Part shown: one piece after another, positions 8,258-17,202 of the stretch
How positions within the stretch are numbered: position 1 is the first letter of the stretch
Layout: each line of letters starts with the position of its first letter
DNA from: Pelagilacustribacter sp045567335
GTDB lineage: Bacteria; Pseudomonadota; Alphaproteobacteria; Pelagibacterales; Pelagibacteraceae
NCBI GenBank assembly: GCA_045567335.1
Contig: JBJLCZ010000001.1
Coordinates: 124,001 to 188,000 of the forward strand
DNA length: 64,000 nt
Direction of reading: 5' to 3'
Position numbers and translations under genes: made by a program
The notes under the pieces: model-generated
Databases searched by the model: none
The model's input: only the letters and a program-made list of their open reading frames with translations
Told to the model about the DNA's origin: nothing

Positions 8258-9082
8258 TTATTTTTTAACTAAATTATCTATTTCAGTTAATTTTTTTAAT
8301 AAGTCTTTTAATTCATTTAATCGCACCATATTTGGGCCATCTGATGGCGCATTATCAGGATCATCATGTGTTTCAATAAAAACCCCTCCTACACCAACAG
8401 CCACGGCAGCCTTAGCAAGATAGGGAACATATTCTCTTTGACCTCCACTTTTTTCTCCTAACCCACCTGGTTGTTGAACTGAATGTGTTGCATCAAAAAT
8501 AATTGGAAAACCAAACTTAGCCATAATCGGTAGTGACCTCATATCAGAAACTAAAGTATTGTATCCAAAACTTGAGCCTCTCTCCGTTATAAGTATATTT
8601 TTATTACCAGAATCTTCTAACTTTTTTATTACATTCTTCATATCCCATGGAGCAAGAAATTGACCTTTTTTTACATTTATTATTTTTCCTGTTTTAGCTG
8701 CAGCTACTAATAAATCTGTTTGTCTGCACAAAAAAGCTGGGATTTGTATTATATCTACATGTGCAGAAATAATAGAACACTGATCTTTGTCATGGATATC
8801 AGTCAATATTGGTATTTCTAATTCTTTTTTTATTTTGTCAAATATAGGTAAAGACTTTTTCAAACCTAACCCTCTTTTGCCTGATATACTTGTTCGGTTG
8901 GCTTTATCAAAGGAAGTTTTGTATATTAAATTTATTTTTAAATCTGAAGAAATTTCTTTTAATTTGCTTGAAATTTTCATTGCATGAGCCTCACTTTCTA
9001 ATTGGCAAGGTCCAGCTATAAGAGTAAAAGGTTTATCGTTTGATATTTCAAAATTTCCACATTTTACATTAAAATTTTTCAT
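8258..9082 (-). CDS. kdsA: KDO-8-phosphate synthase
   Basis: Condenses phosphoenolpyruvate with arabinose 5-phosphate to make 3-deoxy-D-manno-octulosonate 8-phosphate for the LPS inner core. Recognisable segments are the N-terminal IAGPCQLES, the TSFDKANRTS motif, GIP-type strands in IPILTDIHD, and FDATHSVQQPGG. The length of 274 aa is normal. It starts immediately after pyrG ends and is followed by eno. Together with lpxA, lpxD, lpxB and lpxI elsewhere in the window, it shows that the organism makes a KDO-lipid A type outer membrane. Confidence 0.97.
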   Translation of the reverse strand: MKNFNVKCGNFEISNDKPFTLIAGPCQLESEAHAMKISSKLKEISSDLKINLIYKTSFDKANRTSISGKRGLGLKKSLPIFDKIKKELEIPILTDIHDKDQCSIISAHVDIIQIPAFLCRQTDLLVAAAKTGKIINVKKGQFLAPWDMKNVIKKLEDSGNKNILITERGSSFGYNTLVSDMRSLPIMAKFGFPIIFDATHSVQQPGGLGEKSGGQREYVPYLAKAAVAVGVGGVFIETHDDPDNAPSDGPNMVRLNELKDLLKKLTEIDNLVKK

Positions 9083-10702
9083 TTATACCTTTGATTTTTT
9101 TGCAGCCTTAATGAAAGATGAGAATAATGGATGTGGAGATAAAGGTCTAGATTTAAATTCTGGATGAAATTGAACACCTATAAACCAAGGGTGATTTTTA
9201 AGCTCTATAACTTCAGGTAGTTTCTTATTTGGTGATAGTCCTGAAAAAAACATCCCTTTTTTTTCAAATTGTTCTTTAAAATTAATGTTTACTTCATATC
9301 TATGTCTATGTCTCTCTCTTATATTTTTTGAATTATAAATTGACTTAATTAAAGAATTTTCTTTTAAAATTGCTTCAAAGAGGCCTAATCTCATAGTTCC
9401 TCCTAAATCTTTAATTGTTCCCTTAATTATCTTTCCTTTATTAACCCATTCATTCATTAATCCAACAACAGAAGCTTTAGAAGAACCAAACTCACTTGAG
9501 GTAGCTTTTTTAATCTTTAATTCATTTCTAGCAAATTCAATGACGGCCATTTGCATACCAAAACAAATACCTAAAAACGGAATTTTATTTTTTCTTGCGT
9601 AGTTAATAGCAGCGATCTTTCCTTCAGTTCCCCTTTTTCCAAAACCTCCTGGTATAAGGATTCCAGATACTTGATTAAGTTTTTTCTTTACATCAGATAT
9701 TTTAAGATTATCAGATTCAATTCTTATTAAATTTACCTTTAAATTATTTCTTATACCTCCATGTGTTAAGGCTTCATCTAAGGATTTATAAGCATCTTTT
9801 AAATTAACATATTTGCCAATAATAGCTATATTTACTGATTTTTTTGGATTCAGCACTAATTTTGTAATTTTTTTCCATGGTGTAAGATTTACTTTTTTCC
9901 TACTTTTAATTTTAAAATATTTTAAAACTTGCTGATCAAGTTTTTCATTATTAAAACTAATTGGTGCTTCATAAATTGTTTTAACATCAATAGTTTGAAT
10001 TACATTGTCAATATGTACATTGCAGAATAAAGAAATTTTCTTTCTTTGATCTATTGGAATAGATTGTTCTGACCTACATATTATGATGTCAGGTTGAATA
10101 CCTATGCTTCTCAATTCTTTTACTGAATGCTGGGTAGGCTTAGTTTTTATTTCATCAGATGCTTTCATGTATGGAACTAGAGTAAGGTGAATAAATAAAG
10201 TATTTTTCTTTCCAATATCATTTGAAAATTGTCTAATAGCTTCCACGAAAGGTAAGCTTTCTATATCTCCTACGGTGCCACCTATCTCGCAAATTACAAA
10301 ATCCTCATTGCTAACATCATATTTTATAAATTCTTTTATACGATCAGTAATATGGGGTATAACCTGAACAGTTTTTCCTAAATATTTTCCCTGACGTTCT
10401 TTTTTTAATACATCATTATAAATTTTACCAGTTGTTATATTATCTGATTTTTTTGCTGAGATTCCAGAAAATCTTTCGTAATGTCCTAAGTCTAAATCAG
10501 TTTCTGCTCCATCGTCAGTAACAAAAACCTCACCATGTTGAAAAGGACTCATTGTACCAGGATCAACATTTAAATAAGGATCTAATTTTCTTATTCTGAC
10601 CTTGAAACCTCTTGACTGTAAAAGATAAGCTAAAGAAGCAGATGATAAGCCTTTGCCTAATGAAGAAACCACTCCGCCAGTTACAAATATGTATCGCGTC
10701 AT
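9083..10702 (-). CDS. pyrG: CTP synthase
   Basis: Makes CTP from UTP, ATP and glutamine. The N-terminal amidoligase domain (about 1-265) shows FVTGGVVSSLGKGLSSAS and KLDPYLNVDPGTMSPFQHGE; the C-terminal class I glutaminase domain has the oxyanion/nucleophile motifs PGGFGKRG and GICFGMQMAVIEFARN with the catalytic Cys, and the HPEFKSRP segment with the His-Glu pair. The length of 539 aa is typical. It is separated from secG by 40 bp and followed directly by kdsA, as in many Proteobacteria where pyrG, kdsA and eno are linked. Confidence 0.98.
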   Translation of the reverse strand: MTRYIFVTGGVVSSLGKGLSSASLAYLLQSRGFKVRIRKLDPYLNVDPGTMSPFQHGEVFVTDDGAETDLDLGHYERFSGISAKKSDNITTGKIYNDVLKKERQGKYLGKTVQVIPHITDRIKEFIKYDVSNEDFVICEIGGTVGDIESLPFVEAIRQFSNDIGKKNTLFIHLTLVPYMKASDEIKTKPTQHSVKELRSIGIQPDIIICRSEQSIPIDQRKKISLFCNVHIDNVIQTIDVKTIYEAPISFNNEKLDQQVLKYFKIKSRKKVNLTPWKKITKLVLNPKKSVNIAIIGKYVNLKDAYKSLDEALTHGGIRNNLKVNLIRIESDNLKISDVKKKLNQVSGILIPGGFGKRGTEGKIAAINYARKNKIPFLGICFGMQMAVIEFARNELKIKKATSSEFGSSKASVVGLMNEWVNKGKIIKGTIKDLGGTMRLGLFEAILKENSLIKSIYNSKNIRERHRHRYEVNINFKEQFEKKGMFFSGLSPNKKLPEVIELKNHPWFIGVQFHPEFKSRPLSPHPLFSSFIKAAKKSKV

Positions 10703-10742
10703 GGAAGTATCTTATAATAGAATAATCTTAAAAAAACAAATC

Positions 10743-11045
10743 TTATTTTGGAGATTCAGGTATTTGAGGAAGATTAGAATTTTTTTCTTCTTCTTTTTCT
10801 AATACAGACTCTGTTTCACGAATTTCTTCTCTTGATATTGCAACTAATGCGATGCTTGTGATTATGAAAAATGTAGCAATTATAGAAGTAAATTTAGTTA
10901 AAAAATTTCCTACACTTCTTGAAGACGTGAAATTATCTTGTGAAACACCAAGTCCAAGCGCACCACCTTCTGATCTTTGAAGTAAAATAAAAATTATTAA
11001 AACTATTGCTAAAATTACATTAATTGAAATTAAAATTGTTTCCAT
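10743..11045 (-). CDS. secG: Protein translocase subunit SecG
   Basis: Small accessory subunit of the SecYEG channel in the inner membrane. Two hydrophobic helices (about 3-22 and 51-70) flank the signature LLQRSEGGALGLGVSQD near residue 22, and an acidic tail follows that ends in a Pro-rich segment. The length of 100 aa is normal. The secG-pyrG and tpiA-secG order is widely conserved. It lies 5 bp after tpiA. Confidence 0.93.
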   Translation of the reverse strand: METILISINVILAIVLIIFILLQRSEGGALGLGVSQDNFTSSRSVGNFLTKFTSIIATFFIITSIALVAISREEIRETESVLEKEEEKNSNLPQIPESPK

Positions 11046-11050
11046 ATTCT

Positions 11051-11794
11051 CTATCTATAGTAATTCTTTATTATATCAATAAATTTTTTAGAAGATTTTG
11101 ATGCTCCACCGATTAAAAAGCCGTCTATTACCTTAATATCCTCAAAAAATTTAATATTACTATTATCAACTGAACCTCCATATAAGACTGGTGGTATATT
11201 ATTCTTAAATATCTTACGTAAAATACTCTTTATATAGATTGTGATAGAAGTTAGTTCTTGTTTACTGGGTAATTTTCCTGTTCCAATTGACCAAATAGGT
11301 TCATAAGCAACGATAATATCTTTTTTATTAAATTTGTTTTCTAAGACTCTATTAAGTTGTTGCCTTAAAATATTTAAAGTTTTTTTATTTCTTTTTTCTA
11401 ATTTATTTTCTCCAATACAAAAAACAACTTTAAGATTATTTTTTAATGCGAAATGAACTTTGTTTTTTAGCATAATATCTGAATCGCCTTCACTTCTGTT
11501 GTCTGAGTGTCCTAATATAACATATTTAATACCTATAGATTTAAGCATATAAGAACTAATAGCTCCTGTATTAGATGAAAAGAAGTCTTTGTGATAACAA
11601 TTTTGTGAAGCAATAATAATTTTCTTTTTCTTAAAGAATTTTGAATATGACTCTAATAAAGTAAATGGTGGCGCAACTATTACCTTATATTTTTTCCTGT
11701 TTTTGTCTTTAGATATAAAATTGTTTATTTTTGTAAGAATATGAATAGATTTTGGCACTCCAAACATTTTCCAATTCCCAATAAAATATCTCAT
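11051..11794 (-). CDS. tpiA: Triose-phosphate isomerase
   Basis: Interconverts dihydroxyacetone phosphate and glyceraldehyde 3-phosphate. Catalytic segments are GNWKMFG at the N-terminus (Lys), VILGHSDNRSE near residue 92 (electrophilic His) and AYEPIWSIGTG near 163 (general base Glu), with the phosphate-binding LYGGSVD near 204. The family usually has GHSERR at the second motif; GHSDNR here is a mild variant. It starts the minus-strand run tpiA-secG-pyrG-kdsA-eno and is divergent from the PpiD-like gene, with 68 bp between the two starts. Confidence 0.96.
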   Translation of the reverse strand: MRYFIGNWKMFGVPKSIHILTKINNFISKDKNRKKYKVIVAPPFTLLESYSKFFKKKKIIIASQNCYHKDFFSSNTGAISSYMLKSIGIKYVILGHSDNRSEGDSDIMLKNKVHFALKNNLKVVFCIGENKLEKRNKKTLNILRQQLNRVLENKFNKKDIIVAYEPIWSIGTGKLPSKQELTSITIYIKSILRKIFKNNIPPVLYGGSVDNSNIKFFEDIKVIDGFLIGGASKSSKKFIDIIKNYYR

Positions 11795-11862
11795 GTTATT
11801 TGCCTAAATTATAATTTTGATTTATAGGTGTATTAATTTAAAACTCTTAATAAAGTAAAAAA

Positions 11863-13317
11863 ATGCTAACATCAATAGGTAAAAAATCTAAATCATTTTT
11901 TGTTAAAATACTAGTTGGTATTATAATTTTACCATTTGTATTTTGGGGAATGGGAGATGTTTTTAGAGGTGGAAATCAAAATATAATTGCATCTATTAAT
12001 TCAAAAAAAATTAGTACTCAGGAATTTATGAATTATTTAAATAGAATTAATTTATCTGAACTACAAATGAAAGAGCTAAAAAATTCAAATTTATTTGAGG
12101 AGATATTATCAGAATATATAGGTATGAAAATAATACTACTTGAAATTGAAGATTACAAAGTAAAAGTAACAGATAAATCTCTTAAAAATATAATTACAAG
12201 TGATAAAGAATTCTTCAAAAATGGAAAATTTTCAAGAACAAAATACGAAAAATTTATTTTAACCAGTAACACTACACACTCAGCTTTTGAAAAAAATTTA
12301 AAAAACCAAGAACAGAAGAGACAATTATTAAATTTTTTATCTAATGGTTTGGTAATACCCGAATTTTTAATTGAAAATGAATTTAATAAAGAAAATCAAA
12401 TTAAAAGTATAAAATATATCGATCTAAATAAATTTTATAATAAAAAAAAATTTGAAAAAAAGGAAATACAGGAGATTTATACAAAAAATAAAGATCTATT
12501 TGTTGAAGAATACAAAGAAATTAGTTTTGCTGAACTTACTCCTTTAAACTTAATTGGCACTATTGAATTTGATAAAACATATTTTGCCAAAATAGACGAA
12601 ATCGAAAACGATATTTTAGATGGAAAAAAATTAGAGGATTTAGCAAAAAATAATAATTTTCAATTAATTAATACAGGTTCTATAAATATTAATAAATTGG
12701 ATATAAATGGTAATAAATTCGATAAAATTAATGACAAACTTTTTAATAAAATATTTAATATAAAAGAAATAAATACTGCAGAGGTATTAAATATTGATAA
12801 TAAATATTACGTAGGAAAATTAAACTCAAAAGTTACTAAAAATTTAAAATTAGAAAATAAAGAAGTTCAAGAAGCAATAATAAATCAGCTCAAGATTAAA
12901 AACAAACTTGAAAATAATACAAAAATTGTAAAGGAAATATCAGAAGGCAAATTTAATAAAAATTATATGGAAAATTTTGCAAAAAAAAATGACCTTATTA
13001 TTACAAATAAGATAATAAATAGTTTAAAAGATAATGAAATATTTAGTGAAGGTTTAATTAAGAGAATATTCCTAACTAAAAACAATGAAATAAATTTAAT
13101 AACTGATAGCAAACTATCAAAAAATTTTATTATATTTACTAAAAAATCTCAACTTAAAAAATTAAACAAACAATCTGATGACTATAAAAAATACAAATTA
13201 AAAGCTAAATTTAATTTTAGACAAGAAATTTTTAAAACTTATGATAAAAGTTTAAATAAAAAATATAAAATTGAGCAAAATAGCAAAGTAATCAATAGAA
13301 TTAAAAATTCATTTTAA
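11863..13317 (+). CDS. PpiD/SurA-N-like membrane-anchored chaperone
   Basis: Inner-membrane-anchored periplasmic folding factor of the PpiD type. A short basic N-terminus is followed by one membrane helix ending in the typical PpiD phrase PFVFWGMGDVFRGG, then a SurA-N-like helical chaperone region (roughly 40-185). The region where PpiD carries a parvulin isomerase domain (about 200-300) is poorly conserved, and I could not see a clear parvulin active-site pattern, so isomerase activity is doubtful. At 484 aa it is shorter than the roughly 620-630 aa of many PpiD proteins. Its stop overlaps the trpE start (TAATG), an arrangement known from Alphaproteobacteria. Confidence 0.82.
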   Translation: MLTSIGKKSKSFFVKILVGIIILPFVFWGMGDVFRGGNQNIIASINSKKISTQEFMNYLNRINLSELQMKELKNSNLFEEILSEYIGMKIILLEIEDYKVKVTDKSLKNIITSDKEFFKNGKFSRTKYEKFILTSNTTHSAFEKNLKNQEQKRQLLNFLSNGLVIPEFLIENEFNKENQIKSIKYIDLNKFYNKKKFEKKEIQEIYTKNKDLFVEEYKEISFAELTPLNLIGTIEFDKTYFAKIDEIENDILDGKKLEDLAKNNNFQLINTGSININKLDINGNKFDKINDKLFNKIFNIKEINTAEVLNIDNKYYVGKLNSKVTKNLKLENKEVQEAIINQLKIKNKLENNTKIVKEISEGKFNKNYMENFAKKNDLIITNKIINSLKDNEIFSEGLIKRIFLTKNNEINLITDSKLSKNFIIFTKKSQLKKLNKQSDDYKKYKLKAKFNFRQEIFKTYDKSLNKKYKIEQNSKVINRIKNSF

Positions 13318-14774
13318 TGAAGCTAAATCTAAATTTTAAAGAATTTAAAGACAATTATGTTAAGAAAAAAAATCAAATTTTATTTGTTAAAAAAAAATGT
13401 TTTGACTATCGAAAAATTGAGAATTTATTTAGATTTTTATTAGTAGAAAAAAATAGTTTTATTTTTGAGTCGGTGGAAAAAGGTAAAATTAAAGGTAGGT
13501 ATACAATAATTGGTCTTAATCCTGATAAAATTTGGGATATTAATAAAAAATTAATAACTGAAAATAGCAATGGAACAAAAAGATTAATTAAGAAAAAACC
13601 TTTAAATTTTTTAAATAATTTAATTAATAATTTTAAAATAAATATTCCAAAATATTTACCTTCTATGTCTTCAATGCTCGTAGGATATTTTTCTTACGAT
13701 ATTATTCGTTATGTAGAAAATATTCCTGATAAATGCAATAATGATTTAAATATACCAGATGTTAGAATATCTAGACCAAAAAATTTAATTATTTATGATA
13801 ATCTTAAAAAAGACTTATATTTTATAGAAAATATTTTTAACGATATAAAAATAAAAGATTTATTTAATACCTACAATTTAATAATTCAAAAATTTAATCT
13901 TTATAATGACTATGAAAATATTAAATTACCAGAAATATTTTCTTTTAAAAAAAATAAAAATAAAATTAAATCTAATATTTCTAAAAAGAAATTTTTATCT
14001 AATGTAATTAAAGCTAAAAAACACATTGAAAAAGGAGATATATTTCAAGTTGTTTTAAGTCAAAGATTTGAAAGAAAAATAAAAAAAAAGCCATTGGAAA
14101 TTTATAACTATTTAAGAAAATCAAACCCTTCACCTTTTATGTTTTATTTTAATTATGATGACTTTAAAATTCTTGGAAGTAGCCCTGAAATATTAGTTAG
14201 ATTAAGAAATAATCAAGTCACTATTAGGCCTATTGCCGGCACCAGACCAAGGGGAAAAAACAAAACTCAAGATAATAAATACGAAAAAGAACTACTTAAT
14301 GATAAAAAGGAATTATCTGAACATTTAATGTTGCTAGATCTAGGAAGAAATGACGTTGGAAAAGTGTCAAAAATAAATACCGTAAAAGTGACTGAAAGAT
14401 TTAATGTTGAAAAATATTCTCATGTAATGCACATTGTTTCTAATGTAATTGGTAAATACAATCAATCAACAACAATATTTGAAACATTGCTATCTGGATT
14501 TCCTGCTGGAACTGTTAGTGGAGCTCCCAAGATAAAAGCTATGGAAATAATTGATAAACTAGAAAAAAGTAAAAGAAAATTATATGCTGGTGGTATTGGA
14601 TATTTTACTCCAAATAAAGAATTTGATACTTGTATTGCTTTAAGGACGGCTCTAATTAAAAATGACAAGTTTTATGTGCAGTCTGGTGCTGGTATTGTGG
14701 CTGATAGTAAAGCTGAAAAAGAATATCAAGAGACTGTAAATAAAGCTAAAGCATTAATGAAAGCTGTAGATTAA
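13317..14774 (+). CDS. trpE: Anthranilate synthase component I
   Basis: Chorismate-using subunit of anthranilate synthase, the first committed step of tryptophan synthesis. Diagnostic segments are the N-terminal ES...RYTIIG region (a feedback-site-like element, here IFESVEKGKIKGRYTIIG), RPIAGTRPRG, LDLGRNDVG, the SHVMHIVSNV strand and FPAGTVSGAPKIKAME, all of the chorismate-binding fold. The length of 485 aa is normal. It overlaps the PpiD-like gene by one base and is followed directly by trpG, so no separate leader peptide or attenuator fits in front of it. Confidence 0.97.
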   Translation: MKLNLNFKEFKDNYVKKKNQILFVKKKCFDYRKIENLFRFLLVEKNSFIFESVEKGKIKGRYTIIGLNPDKIWDINKKLITENSNGTKRLIKKKPLNFLNNLINNFKINIPKYLPSMSSMLVGYFSYDIIRYVENIPDKCNNDLNIPDVRISRPKNLIIYDNLKKDLYFIENIFNDIKIKDLFNTYNLIIQKFNLYNDYENIKLPEIFSFKKNKNKIKSNISKKKFLSNVIKAKKHIEKGDIFQVVLSQRFERKIKKKPLEIYNYLRKSNPSPFMFYFNYDDFKILGSSPEILVRLRNNQVTIRPIAGTRPRGKNKTQDNKYEKELLNDKKELSEHLMLLDLGRNDVGKVSKINTVKVTERFNVEKYSHVMHIVSNVIGKYNQSTTIFETLLSGFPAGTVSGAPKIKAMEIIDKLEKSKRKLYAGGIGYFTPNKEFDTCIALRTALIKNDKFYVQSGAGIVADSKAEKEYQETVNKAKALMKAVD

Positions 14775-15344
14775 ATGAAAGTTTTATTAATAGATAATTA
14801 TGATAGTTTTACTTATAATCTTTACCACTACCTAGCAATTAATGGATGTAAGGTTGATGTTATTAGAAATGATAAAATTAATTCTGCAGAAATTTTTAAA
14901 AAAAAATATAAAAAAATTGTTATCTCACCTGGACCAGGAAATCCAAATAATGCTGGAAATTGCTTAAGGATCGTAGAAGATGTTTACCAAAGGATCTCTA
15001 TTTTAGGTGTTTGTTTAGGTCATCAAATAATAGGTCAAGTATTTAAAGGAAAAATAATAAGAGCAAAAAACTTAATGCATGGGAAAATGAGTAAAATTTT
15101 ACATAATCGAAAAGGCGTATTTAAAGATATTCCACAGAATTTCGAAGCTACTAGATATCACAGTCTAATTGTCGAAAGAAAAACTTTATCAAGTAATATT
15201 GAAATAACAGCTGAAACAAAAAATGGAACAATTATGGGATTGAAACATAAAAATTTTGACATACATGGTGTTCAATTTCATCCCGAAAGTATAAACACTA
15301 AAGTTGGTACAAAATTAATAAAAAATTTTTTAAAACAGAAATAA
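14775..15344 (+). CDS. trpG: Anthranilate synthase glutamine amidotransferase
   Basis: Glutaminase subunit that supplies ammonia to TrpE. The class I amidotransferase pattern is complete: IDNYDSFTYNLYHYL at the N-terminus, ISPGPGNP for the oxyanion region, LGVCLGHQ with the nucleophilic Cys, and VQFHPESI with His and Glu. The length of 189 aa is that of a stand-alone component II. Genes of this type may also serve aminodeoxychorismate synthase (PabA), but the position directly between trpE and trpD supports a main role in tryptophan synthesis. No gap separates it from either neighbour. Confidence 0.96.
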   Translation: MKVLLIDNYDSFTYNLYHYLAINGCKVDVIRNDKINSAEIFKKKYKKIVISPGPGNPNNAGNCLRIVEDVYQRISILGVCLGHQIIGQVFKGKIIRAKNLMHGKMSKILHNRKGVFKDIPQNFEATRYHSLIVERKTLSSNIEITAETKNGTIMGLKHKNFDIHGVQFHPESINTKVGTKLIKNFLKQK

Positions 15345-16337
15345 ATGAAAGAAATTTTAACAAAGTTGAAAGATAGTCAAAATTTAAGTTTTACTGACAG
15401 CAAAAAGCTCTTTTCTTCCATAATGGATGGTAGACACTCAGATGATGAGATTGTAGAAATATTAGAATCCTTGATTACTAAAGGTGAAACTAAAGATGAA
15501 TTAGCTGGAGGGATATACGTTTTAAGAAAAAAGGCTACAAATGTAATTGTCCCTGAAAAAACAATTGATACATGTGGAACAGGAGGTGATGGTAAAAATT
15601 CATTAAATATTTCTACAGCAGCAGCAATAGTTCTAGCTAGTATGGGAGTTAAAGTAGCAAAACACGGGAATAAAGCTGTCTCATCTAATTGCGGATCAGC
15701 TGATGTCTTAGAGGCATTAAATATCAATATTAACTTGGATGCTAAAGATGTAGAAAAAAATATAAATAAAAACAACTTTGCATTTATGTTTGCTCCAAAT
15801 TTTCATAAAGCGATGAAATATGTAGGCCCAGCAAGAAAAAAAATGGGAAAAAAAACAATATTTAATCTAATTGGACCTTTAAGTAGTCCTGCTAATGTTA
15901 AAAGACAAGTGGTTGGAGTTTTTGATAAAAAATGGATGGTGCCTTTTGGAGAAGCTTTAAGAGAAAATAATGTTGAACATGCATATATAGTGCATAGTGA
16001 AGATGGTATGGACGAGATTTCTCCATTTGCCAAAACATATGTTGTTGAGTTAAAAGATAAAAAATTAAATAAATTTATTATTGATCCTAAAAATTTAGAC
16101 ATAAAACTAAATAATAAAAATAATTTAATTGGAAAAGATTCTAAATATAATGCAAATAAAATTATTGATATTTTTAAGGGAATTAAAAATGAATTTTCTG
16201 AAGCTGTATGTTTAAATGTTTCAGCAGGATTAATTGTTTCCTCGGAAGAAATAAATTTTGAACAAGCTTTTTTAAAAGCAAGCAATCATTTAAAAACAGG
16301 AAAAGTAATGAAATACTTACAATCTATTCAAATCTAA
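15345..16337 (+). CDS. trpD: Anthranilate phosphoribosyltransferase
   Basis: Transfers phosphoribosyl from PRPP to anthranilate. The PRPP-binding glycine-rich loop TCGTGGDGKNSLNIS is at about residue 79, the KHGNKAVSSNCGSADVLEAL segment follows, and the metal-binding EDGMDE motif is near 222. The length of 330 aa is normal. It has zero spacing to trpG and trpC, so the four trp genes form one tight, co-translated unit. Confidence 0.97.
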   Translation: MKEILTKLKDSQNLSFTDSKKLFSSIMDGRHSDDEIVEILESLITKGETKDELAGGIYVLRKKATNVIVPEKTIDTCGTGGDGKNSLNISTAAAIVLASMGVKVAKHGNKAVSSNCGSADVLEALNININLDAKDVEKNINKNNFAFMFAPNFHKAMKYVGPARKKMGKKTIFNLIGPLSSPANVKRQVVGVFDKKWMVPFGEALRENNVEHAYIVHSEDGMDEISPFAKTYVVELKDKKLNKFIIDPKNLDIKLNNKNNLIGKDSKYNANKIIDIFKGIKNEFSEAVCLNVSAGLIVSSEEINFEQAFLKASNHLKTGKVMKYLQSIQI

Positions 16338-17132
16338 ATGAAAAATATCTTAGATAATATAATTAATGATAAAAAAATAAGTTTAAAAATAATAAAAGAA
16401 AAAATAAAACTTAATGATATTGAAGAAAAAATTAAATCAATTAATTATTTCTATAATTTCAAAGAAGCTATTACTAAAAATAAAAAAATTACAATAATTT
16501 CTGAAATAAAAAAAGCTAGTCCTTCTGCTGGTGTAATTATTAAAGATTTTGATCACTTAAGTATTGCAAAAACGTATGTTGATAATGGAGCTACTTGTTT
16601 ATCAGTTTTAACTGAAGAAAAATATTTTCTTGGTAAACTTGATTATATAGAAGATATTAAAAAAAAAATTAAACTGCCAATTTTAGCTAAAGACTTTTTT
16701 ATTGATCCCTATCAAGTTTTACTATCAAAAAGTTTTGGTTGTGATTGCATTTTAATCATTCTGGCTGCTTTAGATGACTCACAAGCAGATGAAATTTATC
16801 AAGAAGCAATTAAAAATGATTTAAGTATAATAATTGAAGTGCATGATTTATCAGAAGCGAAACGTGCATTAAAATTTAAGGAGGCAATAATTGGAATAAA
16901 TAATAGAAATTTAAAAACTCTAGAAATTTCTTTGAATAATACCTTGGAAATTTACAAGGTTTTAAAAGATCATTCTGGACCAATAATTTCAGAGAGCGGT
17001 ATTAAAGATGAAAATGATGTAAAATTAATTTTTAATCAAACGGGTATTAAAAACTTTCTTATAGGTGAATCACTTCTCAATTCTAACGATACTGCCGAGT
17101 TAATGAGAAAGATTTTTGCAATAAGTCAATAA
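16338..17132 (+). CDS. trpC: Indole-3-glycerol-phosphate synthase
   Basis: Closes the indole ring by decarboxylative cyclisation of carboxyphenylamino-deoxyribulose 5-phosphate. TIM-barrel motifs are EIKKASPSAGVI, SVLTEEKYFLGKLDYIEDI, LAKDFFIDPYQV, GINNRNLKTLE and ISESGIK, as expected. It is a stand-alone TrpC with no fused TrpF, and trpF, trpB and trpA are not in this window. It ends the trpEGDC run. The next gene, lexA, follows after about 70 bp; in many Alphaproteobacteria moaC and moeA come between, but they are absent here. Confidence 0.97.
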   Translation: MKNILDNIINDKKISLKIIKEKIKLNDIEEKIKSINYFYNFKEAITKNKKITIISEIKKASPSAGVIIKDFDHLSIAKTYVDNGATCLSVLTEEKYFLGKLDYIEDIKKKIKLPILAKDFFIDPYQVLLSKSFGCDCILIILAALDDSQADEIYQEAIKNDLSIIIEVHDLSEAKRALKFKEAIIGINNRNLKTLEISLNNTLEIYKVLKDHSGPIISESGIKDENDVKLIFNQTGIKNFLIGESLLNSNDTAELMRKIFAISQ

Positions 17133-17151
17133 ATTCAACGCTTATTTAAGA

Positions 17152-17180
17152 TTGAAATTAAAATGGAACTTTTGTAGAAC
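17152..17180 (+). promoter_or_regulatory. lexA promoter with LexA box
   Basis: GAAC-N7-GAAC lies at 17166-17180, which on the other strand reads GTTC-N7-GTTC, the direct-repeat LexA operator known from Alphaproteobacteria. A GTTC half-element recurs at 17198-17201. A weak sigma-70-like pair, TTGAAA (17152-17157) and TAGAAC (17175-17180) with 17 bp spacing, overlaps the box. This fits LexA repressing its own gene. The operator is well supported by sequence and position; the promoter hexamers are only suggestive. Confidence 0.8.
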
Positions 17181-17202
17181 ATAAATGTACGAATTTTGTT
17201 CT

